64,000 nucleotides of DNA from Aptenodytes patagonicus (lineage: Eukaryota; Chordata; Aves; Sphenisciformes; Spheniscidae): assembly GCF_965638725.1 (NCBI RefSeq), contig NC_134982.1, positions 74,662,155 to 74,726,154 on the forward strand. Direction: 5' to 3'. The position numbers and the translations under genes are program-made. Within the stretch, counting starts at the first letter, position 1; every line of letters starts with the position of its first letter. This document shows, piece by piece, positions 11,701 through 24,700 of the stretch. The notes below the pieces were generated by a model. That model worked only from the letters and a program-made list of their open reading frames with translations. It did no database searches and was not told the DNA's origin.

Positions 11701-14604
11701 AGACTGAAAAGGAAAATTTGAATGGTTGTGTTGAAATGACTATAAATATATACAACATGGTATGTAAATAAAAAGAGTAGATCACCTCAGGTTTAAACCA
11801 TTTATTTTAATCCACGTGCTTGACTCCTCTCTGATGATTCAGTCTAGTACCTTCAAAAGTAACAGGTGGCTTCGGGTGCTCAGATTATACAGCCTGAAGG
11901 AATCTGATTTTCACTAAGTTCTGACCACTCCTTTTATGAAATTCAGGCTGCTTCTAAATTCAAAATGCACACCCATAAAATCACTTAGAGGAATCTTTGT
12001 TTACACTGGAGCTGCAAGACATGCTGATTCTTAAAACTACCAGAATAAATTAAAATAATCCATTTCAGTCTTTTGGGGTGTTATCTTGAGCTCTTATGTA
12101 TGTGATGGTCTGCATACATTTCTCTGAGTTACAACTGGACTTTAAATAAGTGTTAGGAATTATTTGGAAGTTCTTAAGTTTACTGAATATCAGACTTTAT
12201 TTTCCAGATAAAGTTCAGAAATAAGTTGTGGAGTAGGGACAATAGGCATCTACACTCCTATATAATGAATAGATATTTAAAACCGATGCACAGCAAACAA
12301 GACCTTCATTTATAGAGACATGCAGTTCATTCAGTGAAGACACTCCAGTTTGTTCCCTGGCCTCCCCCAAGCATCAGGTGTTGTTTACATTTAAAGTGGA
12401 CTAGAATTACTGTTTGGAAATTATAAACTTATCCTCAGTATTCTTTGGTTTTGAAGAGTAAGAATGTTGATCAGAGCTGAACAAAATCTTAGAGAAACAA
12501 TCTGCTGGAAAAAGTGAAGTTACAATTCACAAATAAAAAGGGGATTTCTTTGTGTTACAAAGTTTTGTTATATGGCTATCCTGCAGCCACTTCCTATGTT
12601 TTGGAGAAGATAAAGACACCTTAAGAAAAGCTAGAAGATCTGTGGTCTTCTTTTAGTAGCAATGCCAGTATGCTTCCATTTTCTGTCACAAGCAATGCAC
12701 CATTTTAGATTGTGCACCATCCTTGAAATAATGGATTCAGTCCTTCCTTGACTTTCCTTCATGCCTCACTCACAACCCTACTGTGCATCCTTAAATCTTT
12801 CCATTTTGCATTTTCAGCATTGCAGGCCAATCTTTGGAATGGAATTTTGCAATGAGGGCTCATCATAGTAAAATACTGTGCTGCATTTCATTAATCAGAA
12901 AGTATATGAGCAGGAAAAAAAGGAATAACTTTCTATACTATTACTGTCAATACAAGGGTGACACTTGAGCTACAGTAATAATAAAAGGTAAAAGGAGGCT
13001 TTATCAAGATAATGTATGTAACTATCCAAAACTGAACTGAGTGGGTTGGTTTATTTTGATGTTGGAAGAAGAATTTGCATGCCAAAAAGTGTTTTTTGGT
13101 TCCTGACTGGCAAAAAAAGAAACATAAAAAATCTGTTATATAACAGCAGTCTGCTGATACACAGATTTTTAATAAATATATAGGTGATCACGGTTCAACA
13201 CCTTGAATTCTTTTACATAATCTCTATTTTTAATACAGCTGTGATTTCTGGTATATTTTGTCAGTACCATTAGAAATTGTATAGAAGCTTTTGACGTGAA
13301 TGTTAAGTCTCATTCTTGAATAACAAGTTTCAGAGCTTTATTCCATCCTTGTTTACTGCCTCACTGTGAATTAAATCACCCTTAGACTAGAAGATTATTC
13401 TCAGACTCACTATACATTTAAGTTTAATCCTGCAGGCCGCTGCGTTTTTGCCTCATTTTACTCTTGTGCACAGAAGGATTTTCTGCTGGCCAGGGGATGT
13501 TGATTGGCAGGTGAGACCCTAGGCCTGAAAGTCCAGGAACTACAGGATGTTGAAAAGCTACAGTCAAGTGCTTGATGATGAGGAGCCCTGCCAGCTCCCT
13601 GGGAGAGCCCTCTCAAATCCATTAAAAAGCCCTTGAGTGTGCAAGGAAGAACAGGTCACCCAGCTGTGTGAATGAGAACAACTATAGGTCGATAGGACTT
13701 TAAAGTAATATAATTTGACATGTCTTGAGAAAGCACTCAAGTGGAGAGGCCATGTAGCACAGTGTGTGTGTGCTGTCCTGGAAAAAGGAGCTATGGGTAC
13801 CCCAAAGGTAGAAAGAGGTATTTTTCTGCAAATACTTCTTCCAAAGTGGTTTCTGTCACTGTCACAAGAGGAAATTCTATTGTCATCACATTCTTAAAGA
13901 CAAAGGCATGAAGGATGAGGAGTCAATATGGAATAATAAAAAATATATCACCTCAGTAGAATATGAATATTTTAATGATAAATCTGGAGGTAGAGAAGCA
14001 GCACGCTCCTTTCTTTATATATAAATAGCAGGCTAAAAAAAAGAATAGTCTTCCAAATTTCCCAGAGGGTCATCAAGAGATTTAATCAAGATTACTCTTC
14101 AATTCTTTAATTTGCTCAGGTAGAGCCCCTGTGCTGAGTCTGGTGTTCTGTCTCTGAAGCATACTGATACCGTTCTGAAGGCCATTACTTGAACTCTCTC
14201 ATTGCAGTCAGTACACAGAATAAATCTGCAAAATTCATTTTTTCCCACACATGGCTGTTTCTGCCTGTGCAAATTCCTTTCTGGAATCATTCTCCTCCAA
14301 AATTTGGCCTTCTAATGGGGAAAATTATTTGGAAACAATTACACAAAATCGGAGCAGTTTTAATTGGAAGATTTAAAGCAGCTGCTAGTCACCTTCATCT
14401 ACTACAAGAAAATGAGAGCTCTCTCGTACCATTTATTCAAATGTATTCACTCTAAAAATATTCATATAAATTAAGCAGAAAGCAGCCACCATTTCAGTTT
14501 CTTGATGTCTTATCAGACAAGAAGATCAGTGCCTCAGTCAGACATAAAGGTCAATTCAGAAGAGGGAGGGAATGGAGAAAAGGGAATGAACCAAGAACTG
14601 TATG
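8767..14604. other. non-coding stretch, nothing recognised
   Basis: About 5.8 kb of AT-rich sequence with no open frame above about 75 codons and no recognised repeat. The only local structure is a 14-bp palindrome at 13133-13146 followed by a CAGCAG/CTGCTG inverted repeat ending at 13156. Confidence 0.6.
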
Positions 14605-14662
14605 GTTTTAGTTTTAGTTTTAGTTTTAGTTTTAGTTTTAGTTTTAGTTTTAGTTTTAGTTT
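14605..14662. repeat. (GTTTTA)n hexanucleotide microsatellite
   Basis: Nine uninterrupted copies of GTTTTA plus four bases of a tenth. Translated on either strand it gives alternating FS or LK runs, which are artefacts of the repeat rather than protein. Perfect copies suggest a young or still length-variable array. The unit is not the vertebrate telomere hexamer. Confidence 0.97.
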
Positions 14663-17600
14663 GGACATTAGAAGAACAGTGATGCTTTTCAGAATCAAAG
14701 ACCCAGCATTATGGGACAAAGTAGGCTATTTCTGCAGTATTCATGCATATACAAAAATGTGGCATTCCTAATGCATTCCCTATACTTTTGATTTTCATCA
14801 AGGTCCAATTCATATCATTTGGCGTGAAAATTAAAGCCCATATCCTAAGCTAATGTAAATCATGATATCACTGGAGGTATACTAATTTACAAGAAATTAT
14901 GATAGCCCTCAGACCTGTTTTGGAAATTCTACTCACTCTGTAGTGAAGTTCATGGGAGAAATATTTCAAAACATTTTTGATGAAAAAGTTGATGGAAATT
15001 ACTGTGTTTATTCATTTGGACATATTCAAAGTAAAGGTGTTCATTATTTTTTTTTTTTCCTGTAATGTGTTCTTAACTTGACTTTTGTTGTGTCTAAAAA
15101 AATAGCAGATATTGAAATTTGGGAGAAGCTTGTTACATGCAATAAGAGCAACTGAAGCAGTGTGCCTTCACACGTTATCCAAGAGCCAAAAATACATCTA
15201 TTTTAATTTCAGTTATGAAACTTTAGGATCGCCTAAACTGTGTTAGCAAATCGGTAATTATTTAACAAATGTTATGAAGAGAGAGGAAAAAAAAAGGGAC
15301 AGCTATGTTGTTCCTACTTAAAAATGGATATTTACAATATCCATAGAATGCTAACATCTACTTAAATCTTAAAAAAAAGTAAAAAAAAACCCCAAACTTA
15401 AACAAAATGCACCAAACTTGTTCATCTTCATGCAAGAACCCTAGTGTGCTTACAATTGGATGTACTGAAGGAAGGTAAGGACCCACACTTTAAAAGGTTG
15501 AAAGCACCTTATGCCTGTATGTTTCTTTACAACTCACAGCATAGTTTTCAAATATTTGGTGGTATGTTTTTAATAGTTCTGGTGTTTGCACTGAATCTTT
15601 TCTTTTAGAATGATAAATTAAGGCAAGTCCGATGACTAGATCTTGTCAGCATCAGAATGCCTGGGTAGTACTAACATAATAGCAAATACCTCAGCCAACA
15701 AAGTTACTTGGTATGGTCAGGTATTGCTAAAACCATGCTTATCTTATGCACTACCTAATTGTTTTCATACTTTTCCAAACACATAAATAGAGTAAGTATA
15801 GCATGAATTTTTTTTGTCTCCTTTTCCCACTTGGGTTTGGAAACTACTCTCCCTTTTAAGGAGGATTTATTATTAATGATGGGCTTTTCTCATTTCTTCT
15901 CAGAATGTCACAATTGATCACATCCAGATTTATCTGCCTAGCTACTTGCATGTGTTATTTACAGAGTGTTGTTTTTCTTTTACTTTCCTTTCTCTTTTTT
16001 CGTGAGCCACCCCATAGCATCATGTAGCTCTTCACAATTAGACAGCAGCACCCCTGGGAAGCAGGGCTGCTTGTTATAAAAACAGAACTGTGGCATTTGT
16101 AGTTTTATTCAGAATTTTTCAAGGAACCTGTGATGTCTGAAACAGTAATTGGACCCGTAGCATACACTATAATCATGCATATTATTCAATGCAATGGTAA
16201 CATGATACAGAATGGCAAAAAAACCCCAACCCAAGACGGTTAGTGAGATAGTGCCTCTTATGCTTGGATAACCCAGGGAAAAAGATATCTTTAGCACAGC
16301 TGTGTGGATGGGCTAAAGAAGAGCATTTAAGCTGCATAGCATCCCAAAAGGTGAAAATCATGCCAGTGAAGGTGAAAGTGATCAGGGTTTTGAAGGGGAG
16401 GTAATGGAGAGAAGACAGGGTATAAAGGAAATGTGGAATTAAGTTGTAGTATAAAATAAGTGCCAGTGGGGTTCCAGTAAGGGTCAATTTTGGCAAAACT
16501 GACCGAGATGACAGATAGATGAACCTGAAGAGAAGGGAAGAGTAAATCTCCCAGGGGAAAAAAGACTTTTGAACTTTGAGTGGAAACCATTCTAATTAAT
16601 GCACCTGATTCATTTGAATTAAGATTCTGATCCTGACTACTCAAAATTCCTTCACATTTTTTGGACTGTACAGCTGTGAAGGCTAGTCCATACTCTGGGT
16701 GTGAGGAGCTTACACTTTGTAAGTTGTAAATTATGTAATGTGATAATATTCTGGCTTCATTTAACCATATTATAGAGCTCCTCAGCTCTGCTGAGCATCT
16801 TAATTACAGGAATTCATTTTACCAAGATGGTATTCAATGTGCAGAAATAAAAGAGAAAAAAACAGTTATTGTTGCTGTAGTCAGCAAAATGTATGTTTTG
16901 TGAGTAGTGCCAGGTAGATGGATAATGGTTAGCAGAACTGCATCCTGTGGAGAATGACACATTTTCTGGGTCACTAAATAGTCAGCTCGCTCAGTTCAAG
17001 TACAATAGTAATTGAATGTTAGAAGATTTATGGTGACAGTGGATTGGGCATACTAGTTCACTAAATAAAAAGGACAGACTTCTTTCCTCTAAACACAGTT
17101 TTTGGTACTCAGGAAAGCTTTATTATTCTATTATGAACTGACCAGATTCTGCGATGTTCACCCACTGTTTGAATACTGGCTTTTCCCTTGAGTTCATCTT
17201 TCCTTCAGCAAGCAGGCAATCTCCGAGAGCAGCCAGTGTGTCTGTCAGGTGGAGGGATGCTCTGAGGACTGTCGCCTTCCATCTTTCATTTCTTTCCCTT
17301 CAGTTACATAAATAATAACAGTTTCAGCCCTGTCGCTCCAGGGTTATGTGAACCCATGGACATAACTGGGATTTCTTTGAGAGTCACTGAGGGCAGCACT
17401 GGTTGCTGCAAGCTCTGAGGCATTAGTTTTTCCCATCTTTGGCTACGAATGGTCCTGTTAATTTCAAAGCAGTTGTGAGCCAAGTTGAAGTCCTCTGAAG
17501 GACTGACCTAGGGCTGCTTCTGCCCCACTGGGGTCTGGATGGAGGGGTGGCGTTGCCTTTCCACTCGTGCTCCTGTCCAACTCACCTCAGAGGTAGACGT

Positions 17601-20600
17601 GGAAGGTTGGTGCTGTATCTGTGAGCAAACGAGTGCCAGCCAAATGTGAGTGCCGGTTCCAAAAATAACCACCTGTAGAGACTGGTGTGAGCTTTGCTGT
17701 AAGGACTGAAGAGGAAAATCACCCTAGTTAAAGTGCAATTTCATCTATCAGAGGAAGGATTTTTCCTTTTCAATCAGATGAGGGTTTCATTTTCAAAATG
17801 CTGTCTTGCTCTGGAGGTTGCTGCATAAAGAGAAAGTCTGGGTACTCCAAAGGAAGACCCACATACACAGTTATGCTGACGTTACTGTATGTTCTCTCTT
17901 TAGTACACTGTCTAGTGTCCTAATTCAAGTACAGTACCATGCTTACCTTACACAAACTTCTAATGGTATATTTCAGGTTAAAATGCTGGGCTTTTTATCT
18001 TCACTCTCAAATTAGCATTGTGATTTAAAAACAAAACTTTTAATATACTCGATAAGAAAAAAAATTACTGGAATCAGAAGGAAACTTCTGTGATTTCTCA
18101 AATAGAAGTATTTAGCAGAGCAATGAATTTGAATGAATACCTGAGGGAAAGTAGTACTTAGATAATTTTGCCTTTGAAGATACTGTTTTATTGAAGTCTT
18201 TTAAAGTAAGCACATTGAACTTTTGAATATATTTTATGTTTTCAAATAATTTATCCTGCTTTTTGAGATAATTCTCAGATCTTAAGTGTATATTGTAATA
18301 ATGTTAAAAACAAACACAAAAATACCTGGATAGTTTTTGATTAGTAAAATGCATCTGGGTAAGTGATTGCATTCCATGCCTATAAGCTTTATTTTCAGTT
18401 GAAACTGAAACTGCTGAGAAGGAAAGGCTTTCCACCGTTGTAGCCATACTTTAAAGGACACGTAGGACTAGGCAGGTGTAGGGCTTTTATGAGTCTTCTG
18501 GCTGTGTCCTATGTGCTGATGGGAAACACCACTGTGAGGATATAGTGTCCTTCATAGTTTTAGTCCTTATAGTCCTGAATAAACTACGGTTGTTACATTT
18601 ATTAAAAGTTAAACAAACTAAATTTATAGTGTTCCAAAATGCTAATCCTCAGGGGGGGGGGGGGAAAAAGTCTTTTCTATTTGAGACTTATTTTATTGTT
18701 TATTACTTGCATTAATTCCTTTAAATGATGAAATTATTTGTTCTGTTCATTTTCCAGCTATTCCTCCACTTTCTCCACCCTTGTCACACACTTTTAAAGA
18801 GTTTGTACTGCAATAGCATCTTCTGGCATTTCTTTCTCTAAATGGTAAACAAAAGCATTTAAAAGAGACCTTTCAAAAATTCAAGAAAATTTGAAAATAT
18901 TTTGAGGAGAGCCTTTAATTAAGTATCACTGATCATTTCTGGCTAACGAGGGAGCCTTTGTTGAATTGCAGAAGACAGTTCTGCACAGTTCTGTAAGGGG
19001 TACAAAGGGCAACCTATTTTCTTTGTAATGCTTTTGCTTCTCTTCTTCTCCCATGTAATACTAGGAGGTGTTTCTTCTTTGGTCTTTATCCTTCATTAAC
19101 GCATAATTTTGTGTAAATCTTCAGGAGCACTTCTTGGACATTTTGCTGCTCTGTATCTGACTAGCCATGTTACGTAGTGCCTGCATATTATAAGTGTGAA
19201 AAGTTTGAACCCAAGATGGGGGCCAAAAAGAAAAGATCTTTGTTGGTGCCAAATAGGCAAAGGTTTAATGATTTATTAACTCTTCTGGAAAGCCAGTCAC
19301 TCATGCTTATCATCTAGGTTTCCTTGCGATTGTTAGCAGCAGAGACAGTCAGTGCTGCCATGAACTTCATTCAAACCCTGCCAGTGCCTCCTCTTAAAAA
19401 GAGTTTCTACATTTACATTGACCTTTACCTTAATATAATAGAGAAATATGGCTTTCTCGCTTTTGCCCGTATATGGGCACTTGTTTCTTTCAATCTTTTA
19501 AGGCAAACATTAAGAACGTTGGTAGATGGTAAACATTTTGTGATCTATTTCACTGCGCAATTACAAACTACTTTTTCCTGTGCTTCATTCTTTTTTGGTG
19601 CACAGCTAGGACAGATTTAAGTTAAAAAGAGAACTTTAAATGTAGTTGCCCTGCTTTTATTTGCTGTTTCAGTTTGCAACCTAATTTTACTCTCTTCCGA
19701 TCAATGTAAGGGCATAGGGAGAGGACATGGTTCTGGGTGTTTGGATGTTCATTAATTCATAAACCAGAATCATTAATATTCTTGGAGTTCAAAACAGAAG
19801 CATAAATCATTCCTTTATGAAGTGAGGTATTGTGCTTCTAATGCTCATGTGAAGAATACTTTGCAAATCAGGAACCAATGCATATGTTTTAGAGGTCAGA
19901 GACAGATAACCAAAGCTCAAGACTTTGTGCAAATAATTACATATCTGTCAAGTCATAACCGGAAAATCCAATTTACCATTTTATAAAAATTTTAAGACTT
20001 TTTCAATTATTTGTGGTTTTTTCTGTTTCTTTTTCTACTTCAGAAATACCATAACACAATTGCCACACCTGTAGTTTGGATCACCATAGATCATGTGATA
20101 CCTTTATGCTTGGGAGGTGCTCACAAAATGCTGATCTGCAAACAGGACATTTATTGTGTAGATAGTCCTTGAACCTTGTTATTTTTTTACTTTTTTTGTT
20201 TGTCTTTAAGTGCTGTGCAGACAGACAGAGCATGAGTAAAGGCAGATTGATGAAGAACTTTAAATTACTCATTTTAGAGAGAAATTCTCTTCTCTAAAAA
20301 CAAGCGTTAATTCTTTCATGACTGGTATTAACTAAATTAATTATGCAATAACTACCCCACTGTAAAACCATCTTGGAGGTGTTGCATTGATATGTTTTTA
20401 TGGTAGCATAAAAATGAAATAAGGTCAGCAATAGAACTGTCCAAAGTTTTCTGACAATGCCAGAGAAGAATGGTCCAACAGGTAACTGGTTTAAGCCAAA
20501 ATAAGTAGATCATAGTTAAGAAGTTAATTTCTAGAAAAATGTTTCAATTCAGTTTTGAGCAGTTTTTTCTTCTGAAGAGACTTTAAACACAAATCAAAAT

Positions 20601-23600
20601 GTATAGTTGAAAATAACCCTCAAATTACAATTTCTTTCCCATTATTTACTTTGTATCTGACAGAAGCATCTGGCAAAAACAAAAATGAGTTGATAAAAGA
20701 TCAGTATCATTGAAAAAGTTTTTTGATTAAAAATATGGCCAAACCCCCCCAAGTTCTGTTCCTTCATATGATTAAATTTAACTAAATTTATGTCACAGTT
20801 AAACGAAATCAGCTTTCTCCTGTTTGTTTTTTTCTGGGTAATTAACATGTATTAGTTAGTCTAAGGTAAAAATACATCTTACCTCCACTCAGAGTCTTGC
20901 AAAAGGAAAATTATTATAAGTTGTCTTTCTCAGGTTTTTGTTATTTTTATGAATATTTATTAAAAATTGTAGAAAAAAAGAATAATTATGATGATTCAAA
21001 ATTTAAGTATACATGAAGTTCTGGTTACTAATCTTAAAAAAGAAATAGTTGCTGTAGATTGATCAGATATACTGGGCTTCTCTATGAAGACTGTATCTCT
21101 TTCAATTGACAAAGAGGCTTTTGAGGGGATGTTGGAGAAGTCAATGCATTGTATAGAGAGTGCCAATAGGAATAAATAACCACTTCCCTCAGAAGAATAG
21201 GGACAACCAAAGAAATATTCAGGAAGAAAGTTGGGAGCTCTAAAGGGAATATTTTCACAGAATGGAAAATTTATGGAACTAAATATTCCGGGAATTTGGG
21301 AAAGGCAATCTATAACTAGGTTGAAGAACATATCAGGAAAGTGGAATGGAGCAGAAGCTTTTTTGGTGTCATCAAAATGGTATAACATCTGACCTGGAAA
21401 ATGCATCAATTTCTGTTTGCTAAAAGTGTTTGTAGGGGAACATAGCAAGTTGCCTGTATTCACCTGTGGGCTTTTGCTACTGCTCCCCAACAGAGGCATA
21501 ATATCTCAATGGTCACTTGGTTTCACCAGACAGTAGATCTACTGTTACATTGCTAGGAAGTATTTTGGTTTGAGTTTTTCTGTTTGTTTTTGAGACGTAC
21601 TCATAGTGATACCTTCTATAAACTAAAGCCCCAACTGTATTTCAATAATAAATTCTGCCAAGAGGCATATTGATGGAAAAAGTGGTATGGATAGTTAGGT
21701 AAGATATACAGGTTAGAAAAAAAGGAAGAATTGTTTTTGCATTTTTAAATTACTGTTTAAATGTAAAACATAAATATGTTTGCCATGTAGACAATTTCTC
21801 TAACTCCACTAAAATGCTGGCAGGGTTGTACTTACAGATGCAGTAAAATTTTAAAATTAAGAACAAATTAATAACTTGTCATTTCAGGGTCAGTGCTGAA
21901 ATAAGAGTATGCAGTAATCTTAGATAAATTTCTTTCATCCACCTTTCCTTTAATATAGTCAAATTAAGTTAAAAAATACTTTGAAGTGTTACTTTAAGAA
22001 TTGCCTGTACTTCTTCTAGGAACATAATTTCCCAAGTGTCTAAAGTTTATGTGAATACTTTTGACTAACCAATCACATTAGCCTAAAATGGATTCCCACC
22101 TACCTGGTTTACACTCTCACTTTGCAAAATTGTGCTCTTATTTATTTTTGTTTAAAAATATTACAGATTTTTTTTTTAAATTGCTAACTTGATAAAATCA
22201 GCTTGCAGTGACAGGCTTTTCAGCCATAAAGCAGTAAACAAATCCTATTTGACCCTGCCTAGTCAAGACAGAATGCAGAACTAGATTTTGTAATTATACT
22301 CACCTGAAGTAGCATGAAAGATAATAAAGTAGTGACGAGTCGTAAATGAATGTACATAGCTTGTCTTCCTCTGGGCTCCAAGTAAGTCATCACTGACAAA
22401 GAATACCTGGTTTAAAAGTTGCTAGGGTTCACACAGCCTTACTGAAGATGTATTCCGGCATAATTCCATACATAATTTGGGGTCAGATCTGTGCTTGTCT
22501 GCTACATCTTCACATTAACCAAACTAAATTTCAACTTTGGGATTACAGAAGACAGCTACTCAGGAAGCCCAAGTCCTCTTCTTGCCTGACACAGAGAGCT
22601 GGCAGGGTGACCCACTGCAAAGAGGCATGGGGAGAGAAACTGCAGAGCACAGTCCACCAGAATAGTGTTTCTGGACTTTTTTTGTTTGTTTGCTTGTTTG
22701 TTTTTCTGCTTCAGGTCAGAAGAGGGTGTGTTCAGTTTTCTGTTGTGGGTAGGGGCTGATCGGGGATGGCATCCCAAATCTGACAGCTGTCTCCCACAGC
22801 TGCAGAGTTGGCACATACTGCACGTATTGCACTCTGTATTGCACATTGCAAGCAAACAGTGGATTGGGTAATTTTTTTCTTAATTAAATCTTAAGCATGG
22901 ATTTTGGGCATGGTTCTAAACCATAAGCTATCCACAAATGGCAGAGCAAAAGAAATTTTTCTTCAAAATTGGGAATGTCCAGATGGGAAGTTAATCAACA
23001 CATAGAAGTGAATGTCATCATCTGTTTGAGTAACTTTTTTGTTCATCATTGCTTCAACAACCAGTGTGTGTTCTTCCAGACAGGGAGAACTGAATACATG
23101 TCTTGGGGATGTCTACATATTTAGCTATTGCAGCAACCTGATTGGGTCTGCAGCACCTCTGTTCAAAAGATGCTCAGCTTGATAAGAAGGAGCAGCTTAC
23201 AGAAGCCAGGACAGAGGTGTAGAAGGGTGTTATGGCCTGGGGATTTCATGTCTGTGCATGCAAGCACAGGTAATTGTTTTGCAGCACTGCTGTACAATTC
23301 CGGTAACACTGTATGGCAGCCAAGGTGGCTGCTTCCCTCAGGGGCTCAGAGGAGGGAGGATCTCAGCCATTCCTTGTCAACTTGGAAAGCATCATTTTAG
23401 ATTGTCTTGCTAATAAATGAAGTGGGTCAGGTGTAGCTTAAGGCAGCGGGACTTACCCTTCAGACATAGTTTCAGTCTGAAAACTTTGGGGATCCCATAT
23501 CTGGTTTTATTCATGTATTCAGGGTTGTGACATGATTATCTGTATTCAGTGATGTTTGGCCATGAAATAGTCTGGTTGTTTCTAAGAGGTGGGTAGAATT

Positions 23601-23849
23601 GACTTTTGCATTCAGGACTTTTTTCTTTTTCTTTTCTTTCTAGCAAGAAGGAATTTTATAGATCATAATGGTTAAGATAGAAAGATTTTTTTTTTTTTTA
23701 ATGAGGTGAAAGGAAAAAAGTTTTCTAAGATTACGTATTAGGCTGCTGAAAAAAGCACTCACAACCCCCAAGTCCTAATCCAGCTCTCTATTTAGACAGC
23801 TAAACAACATAATCATCTTCTGGAAAGATACCTTCTGCACAGAAAGCTG
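14663..23849. other. non-coding stretch, nothing firm
   Basis: About 9 kb of AT-rich sequence. There is a 13-base G run at 18652-18664 and a somewhat GC-richer patch around 17150-17700. The longest open frame is a minus-strand one of 167 codons at 20996-21499, with no recognisable domain and a length expected by chance in 64 kb. No repeat was identified. Confidence 0.55.
18652..18664. repeat. G13 homopolymer
   Basis: Thirteen consecutive G bases followed by A5. It is a simple homopolymer with no flanking structure, and a likely site of length variation and sequencing error. Confidence 0.9.
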
Positions 23850-24700
23850 AATCATAGAATCACAGAATGGTTTGGGTTGGAAGGGACCTTCAAAGATCAT
23901 TTGGTCCCACCATCCTGCCATGGACAGGGACATCTTTCACTAGGTCAGGTTGCTCAAAGCCCCATCAAACTTGACTTTGAACAATTCCAGGGGTGGGGCA
24001 TCCACAACTTCTTTGGGCAACCTGTTCCAGTGTCTCACCACCCCCATCATAAAAAATGTCTTCCTTATGCCCAGTCCACCCTCTTCCTGTTTAAAAATGT
24101 TGCCCCTTGTCCTGTCATTAGAGGCATTGGTAAAAAATCTCTCCATCTTTCATACAAGCCCCCTTTAAGTATTGAAAGGCTACAATAAGGTCTCCCCAGA
24201 GCCTTCTCTTCTCCAGGCTGAACAACCCCAACTCTCTCAGCCTTTCTTCATAGGTGTTCCAGCCCTCTGATCATTCATGGATCATGGAGGATCATTTTCA
24301 TGTTCCTCCTCTGGACATGCTCCAACAGGTCCATGACTTTCTTGTGCTGGGGACCCCAGAGCTGGACACAGTACTCCAGGTGGGGTCTCACCAGAGCAGA
24401 GTAGAGGGGCAGAATCACCTCCCTTGACCTGCTGGCCATGTGTCTTTTTATGCAGCCCAGGATATGATTGGCTTTCTAGACTGCAAGCACACATTGCTGG
24501 CTCATGTCCAATTTTTCATCCACCAGTATCCCTTCTCGTCAGGGCTGCTCTCAATCCCTTCATCCCCTAGTCTGAATTGATACTGGGGATTGCCCTGACC
24601 CAGATGTAGGACCTTGCACTTGGCCTTGTTGAACTTCATGAGGTTCACTGAGGTGAGGCTGACTGGTCGCTAGTTCCCAGCGTACTCCTTATTACCCTCT
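23850..24700 (-). mobile_element. CR1 LINE fragment, old subfamily, internally deleted
   Basis: The plus strand reads as the reverse complement of a CR1 3' end: the ATCATAGAATCACAGAATGG tail, then the 3'UTR and the C-terminal part of ORF2. Translated on minus, short stretches of the RT C-terminal region are recognisable, such as the segment ending near 23940. The sequence differs clearly from the CR1 copies at 28448 and 52481, so it belongs to an older or different subfamily. Near 24646 it jumps from the segment that matches 29240 of the long copy to one that matches about 29800, so roughly 550 bp of RT has been deleted. Stops and frameshifts are numerous. The 5' end is lost near 24700. Confidence 0.92.

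Noticed and set aside
14502..14771. Frames encoding FSFSFS or LKLKLK runs
   Set aside because: Direct translation of the (GTTTTA)n microsatellite.
20996..21499. 167-codon minus-strand open frame, longest outside CR1
   Set aside because: No domain, signal or family resemblance. A run of this length is expected about once by chance in 64 kb at this base composition. No promoter or splice context was seen.
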